A DNA stretch of 63,170 nucleotides from an uncultured Clostridia bacterium (GCA_934454585.1 CAKSFP010000018.1:1-63170), one strand, 5' to 3'. Shown: positions 1 through 6,342, counted from the stretch's first letter. The notes: generated by a model from the letters alone, not told the origin. Program-made: numbers and translations.

Positions 1-44
1 AAATAGACAAATCAAGTATTATAAGGCGTTATCTATTTCTGCTC

Positions 45-102
45 AACATAATATTTTAGCTTAGATAATATAAATTATGTTGAGATACACATAATCCACA
101 TA
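45..102. repeat. Inverted half-sites resembling switch 2 arms
   Basis: CAACATAAT (45-53) and its complement ATTATGTTG (94-102) face each other across about 40 nt of AT-rich DNA. The match extends two bases outward on both sides (CTCAACATAAT and ATTATGTTGAG). The nine-base core matches the arms of the second invertible switch (5398-5421). It may be a degenerate recombination site or only a long-looped hairpin. No recombinase gene lies upstream within the window. Confidence 0.35.
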
Positions 103-157
103 AGCTGGGCGAATAAATTACATAAATTCCGAAAACGCAACCGGTCTGTTTATCTCG

Positions 158-185
158 TGAACCGAGGTTGGGTTCATCGTGAACC
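158..185. promoter_or_regulatory. Alternating TGAACC/GGTTCA repeats, likely operator
   Basis: TGAACC occurs at 158-163, its complement GGTTCA at 171-176, and TGAACC again at 180-185. This alternating arrangement is typical of operators bound by dimeric helix-turn-helix regulators. It lies about 70 nt upstream of the DUF3560 gene, in its probable 5' region. The cognate regulator is not identified. Confidence 0.45.
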
Positions 186-257
186 TACAAGAAGACTAAA
201 ACCTAAACAGGGATATTGCAAAAGAAATATTATATATGCAAAAGGAGGCTGAATATT

Positions 258-1088
258 ATGAATAAATACGAAGAAAAAAGACAGGCAAGAATCGACAGGC
301 TCAACGAGGCTGCTGACAGAGCCGAAAAAAGAGCGTCTGATACATACGATTCGGCAAGAAAAATGTCAGAGGCAATTCCTTTCGGGCAGCCGATAATTGT
401 TGGGCATCATTCGGAGCAATCCGACAGAAATTATCGAAAACGCATAAGCGATAAGTTTGAATCGGCATTCCGTGAACAGGGCAAAGCTGATGAATTAAGG
501 GCAAAGGCAGAGGCGGCAGAAAATAACACGGCAATATCGTCTGATGATCCCGAAGCAATACAAAAACTTAGAGATAAGCTCCTCGGTCTTGAAGAAAGTC
601 AGGAAAAAATGAAGGCTGTAAATAAGTATTACAAGAAAAACGGAACTTGCATTGGTTGTGACGGTATAAGTGATGAAAGCGCCGAAAAACTTGACAATGC
701 GGCGAGGAAAAACTACGAAGGCAGACCGTTTCCGACCTATTCACTCACAAATAACAATCAGAATATACGGAGCATAAGGCTGAGAATTGAGGAATTGGAA
801 AAACTGCGGGAACTTGACTTTGAACCTGTTGAGTTTGAAACAGGAAAGGTAATGGTGAATAAGGAGATAAACCGCATTCAATTTTTCTTTGACGAAAAGC
901 CGGACGAGGAAACAAGAGGTGTGTTAAAGTCGCGGGGCTTTCATTTTTCGAGGTACAATAATAACGCGTGGCAAAGGCAGCTTAATTCAAACGGCATTTA
1001 TGCCGCAAAGAAAGTCCTTGAAAAGCTTGACGAAATAAATCAATCGGAAGAACAGGATATTGATGAGGGACCGACTCTTGATATGTAA
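258..1088 (+). CDS. DUF3560 domain protein
   Basis: A 276-residue cytoplasmic protein. The start is the ATG after AAAGGAGG (241-248); an upstream in-frame ATG at 216 has no comparable site. The N-terminal 100 residues are charged and helical, with the KRQARIDRLNEAADRAEKR stretch and the GQPI-VGHHSEQSDRNYR segment typical of DUF3560. A coiled-coil stretch and a C-terminal segment with FFFDEKPDEETR and HFSRYNNNAWQR follow. DUF3560 proteins are common on integrative elements and plasmids; their biochemical role is unknown. A terminator lies directly downstream, so the gene is probably the last one of an upstream mobile-element operon. Confidence 0.8.
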   Translation: MNKYEEKRQARIDRLNEAADRAEKRASDTYDSARKMSEAIPFGQPIIVGHHSEQSDRNYRKRISDKFESAFREQGKADELRAKAEAAENNTAISSDDPEAIQKLRDKLLGLEESQEKMKAVNKYYKKNGTCIGCDGISDESAEKLDNAARKNYEGRPFPTYSLTNNNQNIRSIRLRIEELEKLRELDFEPVEFETGKVMVNKEINRIQFFFDEKPDEETRGVLKSRGFHFSRYNNNAWQRQLNSNGIYAAKKVLEKLDEINQSEEQDIDEGPTLDM

Positions 1089-1152
1089 TAGGGTGCAGAT
1101 CATTATTTTCCCAATATCCCAAATAGTATAAAACGGAGCGAAAAGGAATATG

Positions 1153-1182
1153 CCGGGGAGTAAAATCCCCGGTTGCTTTTTT
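1153..1182 (+). terminator. Rho-independent terminator after DUF3560 gene
   Basis: Stem CCGGGGA / TCCCCGG (1153-1159 and 1166-1172) with a 6-nt loop, followed by TTGCTTTTTTG. Confidence 0.85.
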
Positions 1183-1221
1183 GTGCAAAGAGGAGAAAAT
1201 ATATAGAAATCAAGCGAAGTC

Positions 1222-1258
1222 TTGATTTTTGCGTCGAAATATGTTAAAATAAACATAT
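1222..1258 (+). promoter_or_regulatory. Promoter and overlapping palindromic operator of XRE gene
   Basis: A -35 TTGATT (1222-1227), 17-nt spacer and -10 TAAAAT (1245-1250) precede the small XRE gene. The palindrome ATATGTT-N6-AACATAT (1239-1258) covers the -10 box, so binding there would block transcription. Autoregulation by the XRE protein just downstream is the simplest reading. A small hairpin (AATCAAG/CTTGATT, 1208-1227) overlaps the -35. Confidence 0.55.
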
Positions 1259-1279
1259 CAAATTTCGGAGGCTTATGCT

Positions 1280-1477
1280 GTGGTAACATATCAAAGACTG
1301 TGGAAAACTCTTGAACAGAAGAAAATCCGTAAGCATGATTTAATGGAGCTTGCAGGAATATCTTCAACAACACTGACGAAACTTAATAAAGATGAAATTG
1401 TAGCATTGACAGTGCTTGTGAAAATATGCAAGGCGCTTGACTGCCGCATTGAAGACATAATGGAAATTACGGAATAA
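1280..1477 (+). CDS. Small XRE-type HTH transcriptional regulator
   Basis: A 65-residue protein that is almost only a helix-turn-helix domain of the Cro/CI (XRE) type. The HTH lies around residues 15-55, with ELAGISSTTLTKLNK forming the turn and recognition helix and VKICKALDCRIEDIMEI the closing helices. It starts with GTG after TCGGAGG at good spacing. The family binds DNA as a dimer. The palindrome over its own promoter suggests autorepression. It is followed closely by a flavin-binding protein gene and a PPC gene, so the three may form one operon. Confidence 0.85.
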   Translation: MVTYQRLWKTLEQKKIRKHDLMELAGISSTTLTKLNKDEIVALTVLVKICKALDCRIEDIMEITE

Positions 1478-1505
1478 ATTTATTTGAAAAAAGGAGATAA
1501 TGATT

Positions 1506-1898
1506 ATGGAAAGAGTATGTAAATTTTTGAAAGATGCAAAAACTTATTATTTGGCAACGGTTGACGGCGATAAACCAAAGGTACGTCCTTTCGGAACGGC
1601 TCATATTTTTGAAGGCAAACTATATATTCAGACAGGAAAGAAAAAAGCTGTGTCGGAGCAGATAAAGAAAAATCCGAATGTAGAGATATGTGCAATGAAC
1701 GGTGAAGACTGGATCAGAGTGTCGGGCGAGCTTATTGAGGACGACCGCAGAGAGGCAAGAGTTTCAATGCTTGAAGCGTATCCGGAGCTTAAAGCGCTTT
1801 ATGATCCCGATGACGGAAACACACAGGTGTTCTATTTTAAGAATGCAAAAGCAGTATTTTCATCATTTACAAAGCCGGAGGAAACAGTGGAGTTTTAA
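1506..1898 (+). CDS. Pyridoxamine 5'-phosphate oxidase-like flavin-binding protein
   Basis: A 130-residue protein with the split-barrel fold signature: YYLATVDGDKPKVRPFG at the N terminus, then a LYIQTGKKKAVSEQIKKNPNVEI block and WIRVSGELIEDD. Small single-domain members bind FMN or F420-type cofactors; their substrate cannot be assigned from sequence. An ATG at 1500 is too close to GGAG (1493-1496), so 1506 is preferred. It lies 28 nt after the XRE gene and is probably co-transcribed with it. Confidence 0.8.
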   Translation: MERVCKFLKDAKTYYLATVDGDKPKVRPFGTAHIFEGKLYIQTGKKKAVSEQIKKNPNVEICAMNGEDWIRVSGELIEDDRREARVSMLEAYPELKALYDPDDGNTQVFYFKNAKAVFSSFTKPEETVEF

Positions 1899-1941
1899 TC
1901 GGGTGGCATCGGCTCTGTGATTAAAATAAGCAGGAGGACAT

Positions 1942-2370
1942 ATGGAATACAGAAAATTTGACAGCACAATAATTGCAAGAATAGATAAGGGCGAGGAAAT
2001 ACTCGAAAAAGTCAAGGAAATTGCATTAAAGGAAAATATAAAGTTGGCAACTATCAGTGCGTTGGGCGCGGTTAATGATTTTACAGTCGGTGTGTTCAAA
2101 ACAGACGAAAAGAAATATTACTCTAATTCGTTTCAAGGGTATTTTGAGATTATCTCATTGACAGGAACAATAAATACAATGAATGGCGAGTTTTACACTC
2201 ACATTCATATGAGTGCCGGAAATGAAAAAGGCGAGGTGTTCGGCGGCCATTTGAACAGGGCTGTCGTAAGTGCAACTTGTGAAATGGTAATTACCATTAT
2301 AGACGGATCTGTTGACAGATATTTTGATGAGAAAATAGGACTGAATTTATTTAAGTTTAATGAAAAGTAG
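1942..2370 (+). CDS. PPC (DUF296) domain protein
   Basis: A 142-residue protein that is entirely one PPC domain: an N-terminal ARIDKGEEILEKVKEIA helix, SALGAVNDFTVGVF, FEIISLTGTI, then the metal-site-like THIHMSAGNEKGEVFGGHL and a C-terminal strand. Bacterial stand-alone PPC proteins are small trimers of unsettled function; in plants the domain accompanies AT-hooks. The start follows GCAGGAGGACAT. It is probably the third gene of the XRE-led operon. Confidence 0.85.
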   Translation: MEYRKFDSTIIARIDKGEEILEKVKEIALKENIKLATISALGAVNDFTVGVFKTDEKKYYSNSFQGYFEIISLTGTINTMNGEFYTHIHMSAGNEKGEVFGGHLNRAVVSATCEMVITIIDGSVDRYFDEKIGLNLFKFNEK

Positions 2371-2425
2371 AGAGAATATGTAAATTCAAGGCCGAGCATT
2401 AGGAAAAGGAGATGTAGAGGCGGTA

Positions 2426-2602
2426 GTGGATCAAACGGTAATAATAGCAATTAATTCGGGTGTTGGCTTGCGGATGATAGGAAACACAGGGCAGTATGTC
2501 AAAGAATTCACCGATGCAAAGAAGTTTGCAGATGAAATTGAGGCATACGAATACATAGAAAGACACGGACTTGAAAAACTGTCATCTGTAAGAAAATATT
2601 AA
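2426..2602 (+). CDS. Small hypothetical protein or gene remnant
   Basis: A 58-residue frame from a GTG after an AGAGGCGG-like ribosome binding site to TAA, directly before a strong terminator. The frame stays open upstream of the GTG with similar composition, so this may be the 3' end of a decayed gene. Visible blocks are IAINSGVGLRMIGNTGQYV and an acidic helical tail. No family recognised. Confidence 0.45.
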   Translation: MDQTVIIAINSGVGLRMIGNTGQYVKEFTDAKKFADEIEAYEYIERHGLEKLSSVRKY

Positions 2603-2614
2603 GTGTTATACTAC

Positions 2615-2645
2615 AAAAGCGGCATAAAATTATTGCCGCTTTTTC
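2615..2645 (+). terminator. Rho-independent terminator
   Basis: Perfect stem AAAAGCGGCA / TGCCGCTTTT (2615-2624 and 2634-2643) followed by further T residues. It closes the XRE-led operon before the recombinase region. Confidence 0.85.
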
Positions 2646-2736
2646 TATTGCCTTTTTGTTGCATTTGGGTATGGATATGTACAAAGATTTATGGTATTGT
2701 TTGTTGTTGAATGCGAGGTGAAACAGGTTTATCACA

Positions 2737-2765
2737 TTGACAACAAACGGAACAGTTATTATATT
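2737..2765 (+). promoter_or_regulatory. Promoter of tyrosine recombinase 1
   Basis: TTGACA (2737-2742), a 17-nt spacer and TATATT (2760-2765), about 40 nt before the recombinase start codon. A second TATAAT lies at about 2779 but lacks a clear -35. Confidence 0.6.
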
Positions 2766-2806
2766 GCCGATAAGTGATATAATATAAGCAAAGGAGTTGT
2801 CAGACT

Positions 2807-3652
2807 ATGAGAAAAATTACAGCAAACATGATTGAAAAATTCAGAAAATACCTTCTGAATGAAGAAAAAAGTGCAGTTACGGTAGAAAAGTATATCAGAG
2901 ATGTCAAGTCATTCAAAAAGTGGGTAGACGGCAGAGAAATCGTAAAAGCCGAAATGCTTTTATACAAAGAATACTTGATTGAATTGTATGCCCCTGCATC
3001 GGTAAATTCGATACTGTCATCATTAAACAGCTTCTTCGGATTTAATGAATGGTACGATTTAAGAGTAAAAAATGTAAAAGTTCAGCGGCAGATGTTTGTA
3101 AGTGCGGATAAGGAATTGAATAAGTCGGAATATGAACGGTTGCTCCGCGCCGCCAAGAACAAAAAGAACGAAAAACTGTATCTGATAATGCAGACAATAT
3201 GCTCGACAGGCATAAGGGTGTCCGAACTTAAGTTTATAACGGTAGAATCTGTGAAGTCGGGACAAGCACAGGTGAAATTAAAGGGTAAGGTAAGAACCGT
3301 ATTCCTGCCGGACGAATTGGTAAAGCTTCTGAAACGATATGTGGGAGAGCAAGAAATCGAAAGCGGCAGCGTGTTTGTAACAAGAACAGGAAAGCCGATA
3401 GACAGGCACGGGATATGGAAAGCGATGAAAGAATTGTGTGAAAGTGCGGGAGTGAAAAAGGAAAAGGTATTTCCGCATAATCTCAGACATCTATTCGCCC
3501 GGACATATTACAGCATACAGAAAGATATGGCAAGACTGGCTGATATATTGGGACATTCAAATGTAAACACTACAAGAATATACACCATAGAAACCGGTGA
3601 AATTCATCGCCGACAAATACAAAGACTCGGACTTGTGTGTATGCTGGTATAA
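2807..3652 (+). CDS. Tyrosine recombinase 1 (site-specific DNA invertase)
   Basis: A 281-residue phage-integrase-family recombinase. Residues 1-100 are the SAM-like core-binding domain (EEKSAVTVEKYIRDVKSF). The catalytic domain carries Arg I in CSTGIRVSELKF, the HxxR box in PHNLRHLFA, the GHSNVNTT motif and the Tyr nucleophile in RIYT. The family cuts and rejoins DNA through a 3'-phosphotyrosine. It lies 6 nt upstream of the left site of an invertible segment, the usual place for the dedicated invertase of a phase switch. It is closely similar to recombinase 2 along its whole length, and both genes share the leader AAAGGAGTTGT, so the module was duplicated. Confidence 0.92.
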   Translation: MRKITANMIEKFRKYLLNEEKSAVTVEKYIRDVKSFKKWVDGREIVKAEMLLYKEYLIELYAPASVNSILSSLNSFFGFNEWYDLRVKNVKVQRQMFVSADKELNKSEYERLLRAAKNKKNEKLYLIMQTICSTGIRVSELKFITVESVKSGQAQVKLKGKVRTVFLPDELVKLLKRYVGEQEIESGSVFVTRTGKPIDRHGIWKAMKELCESAGVKKEKVFPHNLRHLFARTYYSIQKDMARLADILGHSNVNTTRIYTIETGEIHRRQIQRLGLVCMLV

Positions 3653-3657
3653 GAAAA

Positions 3658-3679
3658 CCACATAATCAACATTATGTGG
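3658..3679 (+). repeat. Switch 1 left recombination site
   Basis: Arms CCACATAAT / ATTATGTGG with core CAAC. Read leftward, the hairpin is followed by TTTTC, so it could also end the leftward transcript before it runs far into the recombinase gene. Confidence 0.85.
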
Positions 3680-3714
3680 CGAAAATACATGGGTAAAATA
3701 TTTTATATACACTT

Positions 3715-3743
3715 ATTATACCTTAAAAATGCGAAAAAGTCAA
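3715..3743 (-). promoter_or_regulatory. Invertible promoter 1 (currently pointing left)
   Basis: On the minus strand: TTGACT (3743-3738), exactly 17 nt, TATAAT (3720-3715). It is the only near-consensus promoter seen in the segment. After inversion it would read rightward into the SLOG gene. Confidence 0.8.
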
Positions 3744-3804
3744 TGTGTAAACCTTCATTAAGCAAAAAACAGAACAAAAATGTGATTTTAAGGCACACCA
3801 AATT

Positions 3805-3834
3805 GACCAATGAAAAAAAGAGCAATCATTGGTC
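3805..3834. repeat. Internal hairpin of switch 1
   Basis: GACCAATG (3805-3812) and CATTGGTC (3827-3834), perfect 8-bp arms. A hairpin of similar sequence (AGACCATG / CATGGTCT) sits at the same relative place in switch 2, so it is a conserved part of the module, possibly a binding site for an accessory protein. Confidence 0.6.
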
Positions 3835-3898
3835 TGACACTCGTTTGAATATAAAGTGAGTAAACCGATAAATAAAATTTAATTTCAGATATTAGAGA

Positions 3899-3944
3899 TA
3901 CCCGTTTCCCACATAATGTTGATTATGTGGGAAACGGGTATTTT
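3899..3944 (+). terminator. Switch 1 right site doubling as terminator
   Basis: The right recombination site is embedded in a longer palindrome with 19-bp arms (3899-3917 and 3922-3940, outermost bases TACCCGTTT / AAACGGGTA) around core GTTG, followed by TTTTT. It has the form of an intrinsic terminator just before the SLOG gene. Inversion would replace the left arm beyond the 9-bp core arm and shorten the stem. Confidence 0.7.
3909..3930 (-). repeat. Switch 1 right recombination site
   Basis: Exact reverse complement of the left site (core GTTG rather than CAAC), so recombination between the two inverts the intervening DNA. Confidence 0.85.
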
Positions 3945-3961
3945 TAACGGAGAAAACGGAT

Positions 3962-4453
3962 ATGAAACAAGAAGAATTAAGAAAACACCGATGTTGTTTT
4001 ACGGGGCATAGACCGTGGAAGTTACATTGTAGCGAAAACACGGTTAAAAAGAAATTAAAGTCAGCAATCAGACAAGCTATCAGGGATGGCTATGTAACAT
4101 TTATAATAGGAATGTGCTATGGGATTGATTTGTGGGCAGGTGAAATTGTTATTGAGGAAAAAAAGAAAAATTCCGCTTTGCATTTGATAGCGGCAATACC
4201 GCACCCGGATTTTGAAAAGTCGTGGGAAGAAAAAGAGCAGCAACTTTATTATAAAGTCTTAAACGAGGCGGATATTGCAAAAACAACAAGCGAGCATTAT
4301 TATCGCGCCTGTTATCAAAAGAGAAATACATGGATGGTAGATAGGTCGTCAAGAGTGATAGCCGCATATAACGGGGAAAGCGGCGGAACAAAGAATACAA
4401 TTATCTATGCCGAAAAACATGGCGTAGATGTTATAAATATACTTGAACAATAA
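3962..4453 (+). CDS. SLOG-family nucleotide/ligand-binding protein (DUF1273/YpsA-like)
   Basis: A 163-residue Rossmann-like protein. It opens with CCFTGHRP, the glycine/arginine loop of the DUF1273 branch of the SLOG superfamily, and carries GMCYGIDLWAGE and MVDRSSRVIAAYNGESGG, which shape the ligand pocket. SLOG proteins bind nucleotides or nucleotide-derived signals, and related ones act as sensors in conflict systems. The start is the ATG after AACGGAG. It stands alone between switch 1 and recombinase 2, so switch 1 probably controls only this gene, and perhaps recombinase 2 by read-through. Confidence 0.85.
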   Translation: MKQEELRKHRCCFTGHRPWKLHCSENTVKKKLKSAIRQAIRDGYVTFIIGMCYGIDLWAGEIVIEEKKKNSALHLIAAIPHPDFEKSWEEKEQQLYYKVLNEADIAKTTSEHYYRACYQKRNTWMVDRSSRVIAAYNGESGGTKNTIIYAEKHGVDVINILEQ

Positions 4454-4547
4454 AACTTAATATCAATAAATATTGACAAACCTTTTGGAAAAAATATAGA
4501 AACACACAGTTTAGTGATAAAATATATAACAAAAGGAGTTGTTCGAT

Positions 4548-5393
4548 ATGAAAATAATAACAAACGAAATAATCGCAAAATTTAAAAAATATTTGGCTGA
4601 AGAAGAAAAGGCAAAAGCAACTATAGAAAAATATATTCGTGATATAATTGCTTTTATGAAGTGGACATGCGGCAGAGAAGTTGAAAAAGCAGTTGTTCTT
4701 GAATACAAACAAAAACTTATTGAAACATATGCACCGACAAGCGTTAATTCAATATTATCGTCATTAAATATCTTTTTTTCTTTTAATGAGTGGTTTTCGT
4801 GTAAGGTAAAGACTTTGAAAATCCAAAACCAAACTTTTGCAAGTCAAGATAAAGAACTTACAAAAGAGGAATACGACAGATTGCTTGTTGCGGCACAATC
4901 CGAAGAAAATTGGCGTTTATATCTTTTAATGCAGACTATTTGTTCAACAGGGATCCGGGTATCAGAGTTGCGGTTCGTCAGTGTTGAAGCAATAAGAGCA
5001 GAAAAAGCTATTATAAATTGCAAAGGGAAAATCCGTCAAATTATTTTGCCGAAACAGTTATGTAAAATGCTTTTGAGATATGTTAAGGATAACAATATAA
5101 AAAGTGGAGCTGTTTTTTGCACCAAAACAGGAAAACCGCTTGATAGATCAAACATATGGAAAATGCTAAAAAACTTGTGTGAGATCGCAAATGTTCCAAA
5201 ATCGAAAGTGTTTCCACATAATTTCCGCCATTTATTTGCGCGAACATATTATTCTCTGGAAAAAGATATTTCGAGATTGGCTGACATTCTCGGACACTCA
5301 AATGTGAATACAACAAGAATATATACAATAGAAAGCGGAAGTGTTCATAGAATGCAGATTCAGAAATTAGGGCTGATTAGGTGCTTAAAATAA
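4548..5393 (+). CDS. Tyrosine recombinase 2 (site-specific DNA invertase)
   Basis: A 281-residue paralogue of recombinase 1, starting at the ATG after AAAGGAGTTGT. It has the same landmarks: core-binding domain (EEKAKATIEKYIRDI), Arg I in CSTGIRVSELRF, PHNFRHLFA, GHSNVNTT and RIYT with the nucleophilic Tyr. It ends 5 nt before the left site of the second invertible segment, whose sites differ in arm and core sequence from those of switch 1. The two enzymes have therefore probably diverged in specificity. A TTGACA lies upstream near 4475. Confidence 0.92.
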   Translation: MKIITNEIIAKFKKYLAEEEKAKATIEKYIRDIIAFMKWTCGREVEKAVVLEYKQKLIETYAPTSVNSILSSLNIFFSFNEWFSCKVKTLKIQNQTFASQDKELTKEEYDRLLVAAQSEENWRLYLLMQTICSTGIRVSELRFVSVEAIRAEKAIINCKGKIRQIILPKQLCKMLLRYVKDNNIKSGAVFCTKTGKPLDRSNIWKMLKNLCEIANVPKSKVFPHNFRHLFARTYYSLEKDISRLADILGHSNVNTTRIYTIESGSVHRMQIQKLGLIRCLK

Positions 5394-5397
5394 AAAA

Positions 5398-5421
5398 ACA
5401 ACATAATTAATAATATGTTGT
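5398..5421 (+). repeat. Switch 2 left recombination site
   Basis: Arms ACAACATA / TATGTTGT around ATTAATAA. Read leftward the hairpin is followed by a run of seven T and then ATTTT, so it can also terminate the OFF-state transcript. Confidence 0.85.
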
Positions 5422-5456
5422 TTCCCAAAAAGCTATATACATAAAAATATACTGTT

Positions 5457-5485
5457 ATTATAGCACCAAAAGGGCGATTTGTCAA
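5457..5485 (-). promoter_or_regulatory. Invertible promoter 2 (currently pointing left)
   Basis: On the minus strand: TTGACA (5485-5480), exactly 17 nt, TATAAT (5462-5457), a perfect sigma-A consensus. After inversion it would face the TetR gene and everything downstream. Confidence 0.87.
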
Positions 5486-5555
5486 TGATTTGCTTGAAAT
5501 TAAGTTTTTTTTGCCGAATTTCGTCGGTTTTAATAAAAAAATAAACACGAAAACC

Positions 5556-5588
5556 AGACCATGAAAAAAAAGGAGATTTTCATGGTCT
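5556..5588. repeat. Internal hairpin of switch 2 with micro-ORF
   Basis: AGACCATGAAAA (5556-5567) and TTTTCATGGTCT (5577-5588) form 12-bp arms. The loop holds AAGGAG, and the right arm contains ATG GTC TAA, a ribosome-binding site and two-codon reading frame. A similar hairpin lies in switch 1, though without the micro-ORF. Confidence 0.55.
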
Positions 5589-5661
5589 AAAATGCGTGTG
5601 TTTTATAGCTTTTGAGGCTTTGTGCAGAATAGATAATATATAAATTTCGGCAAAAGCCTAT

Positions 5662-5712
5662 ACGCATACACAACATATTATTAATTATGTTGTATATGCG
5701 TTTATTTTTTTT
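5662..5712 (+). terminator. Switch 2 right site doubling as terminator
   Basis: The right recombination site is extended outward by ACGCATA / TATGCGT, giving arms of about 16 bp with one mismatch (5662-5677 and 5686-5701), followed by a T-rich run to 5712. It matches an intrinsic terminator upstream of the TetR gene. Inversion would swap the left arm and leave only the 8-bp AT-rich core stem. Confidence 0.65.
5670..5693 (-). repeat. Switch 2 right recombination site
   Basis: Exact reverse complement of the 24-bp left site. Confidence 0.85.
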
Positions 5713-5715
5713 GAC

Positions 5716-5745
5716 CAATGTGTGTAGTGAATGTTACACACATTG
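5716..5745. promoter_or_regulatory. Palindromic TetR-type operator
   Basis: Perfect inverted repeat CAATGTGTGTA / TACACACATTG (11-bp arms, 8-nt spacer). It lies outside the invertible segment, between it and the TetR gene, so a transcript from the switched promoter must cross it. A TTGACC overlaps its left edge at 5712. Binding by the adjacent TetR protein is inferred. Confidence 0.65.
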
Positions 5746-5775
5746 AATAAGTGATATAAATTAGGAGGTTAAAAA

Positions 5776-6342
5776 ATGCGAGAACCTGCTGAAAGAGAAG
5801 AAATAAGAAAGGATGTGATTCTGCAAAAATGCTTTGATTGCATTATAGAACATGGTGTTGAAAAAGTTTCTATCAGAATATTTTCAGATGCAACAGGATT
5901 GACATCAAGTAGTTTATATTATTGGTTTAATGATAAAGACGAAATTATACTTGATGCAACAGAATATGGCGTCAAGAACATTGTTGATAAACTATTCGGA
6001 TATGCAATGGAGAATGTAAAAAACGTAAAGAAGATGTGTGCTGAATTTCCTGATATGGTAAAGAAATATGAAAGTACGCTGAAAGCAATATTTCAAATTG
6101 CAACAAGTCCACAATATGGCGATAGAATTATAAAGTTAACAAATGGTTTTTCAAGTTTATATGATTTGTATGCAAAAAAGCTTTCAAAACACTTGAATAT
6201 GCCATACGAGAAAATACGACAGCTTGTAAATTTGTTTATATCATCAATTGTTGACTGTGTGACATGGCGAGAATGGGATAAATTAAGTTCTGAGATAAAC
6301 TTTATTTTAAGTATAATAACAAATGACGGAGAGGAAAGGTGA
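5776..6342 (+). CDS. TetR-family transcriptional regulator
   Basis: A 188-residue regulator. The N-terminal 50 residues are the TetR HTH: IRKDVILQKCFDCIIEHGV, then FSDATGLTSSSLYYWFNDKDEII with the recognition helix ending in the usual YYWF. The rest is an all-helical ligand/dimer domain with no recognisable ligand signature. The start follows AGGAGG. It is the first gene of the long run, just behind a perfect 11-bp palindrome, and its stop overlaps a possible GTG start of the next gene. It most likely represses this run on top of the inversion switch. Confidence 0.85.
   Translation: MREPAEREEIRKDVILQKCFDCIIEHGVEKVSIRIFSDATGLTSSSLYYWFNDKDEIILDATEYGVKNIVDKLFGYAMENVKNVKKMCAEFPDMVKKYESTLKAIFQIATSPQYGDRIIKLTNGFSSLYDLYAKKLSKHLNMPYEKIRQLVNLFISSIVDCVTWREWDKLSSEINFILSIITNDGEER

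Larger units (their letters stand above)
3658..3930. mobile_element. Invertible promoter segment 1 (phase switch)
   Basis: A 273-bp segment bounded by two copies of one 22-bp site in opposite orientation: CCACATAAT-CAAC-ATTATGTGG at 3658-3679 and the same site with core GTTG at 3909-3930. Each site is itself a palindrome around an asymmetric 4-nt core, as expected for tyrosine recombinase sites. It carries one consensus promoter, facing left here, an internal hairpin and no gene. It lies between recombinase 1 and the SLOG gene. In this orientation the SLOG gene would be OFF. Confidence 0.85.
5398..5693. mobile_element. Invertible promoter segment 2 (master phase switch)
   Basis: A 296-bp segment bounded by two exact inverted copies of a 24-bp site, arms ACAACATA / TATGTTGT, at 5398-5421 (core ATTAATAA) and 5670-5693 (core TTATTAAT). 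It contains a perfect consensus promoter facing left, a 12-bp-arm hairpin and no gene. It lies directly after recombinase 2 and before the TetR operator and the large NTPase gene run. In this orientation the run would be OFF from this promoter. Confidence 0.87.

Noticed and set aside
301..558. Minus-strand open frames throughout the window
   Set aside because: Each lies opposite a better supported plus-strand gene and lacks ribosome binding sites and recognisable motifs.
3674..3859. 61-codon open frame within invertible segment 1
   Set aside because: It overlaps the left recombination site and the minus-strand promoter, has no ribosome binding site and its composition is simply AT-rich.
3658..5693. 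Insertion sequence ends rather than inversion sites
   Set aside because: There is no transposase between the repeats, no target duplication, and the sites have asymmetric cores in opposite orientation with a promoter inside, which fits inversion.
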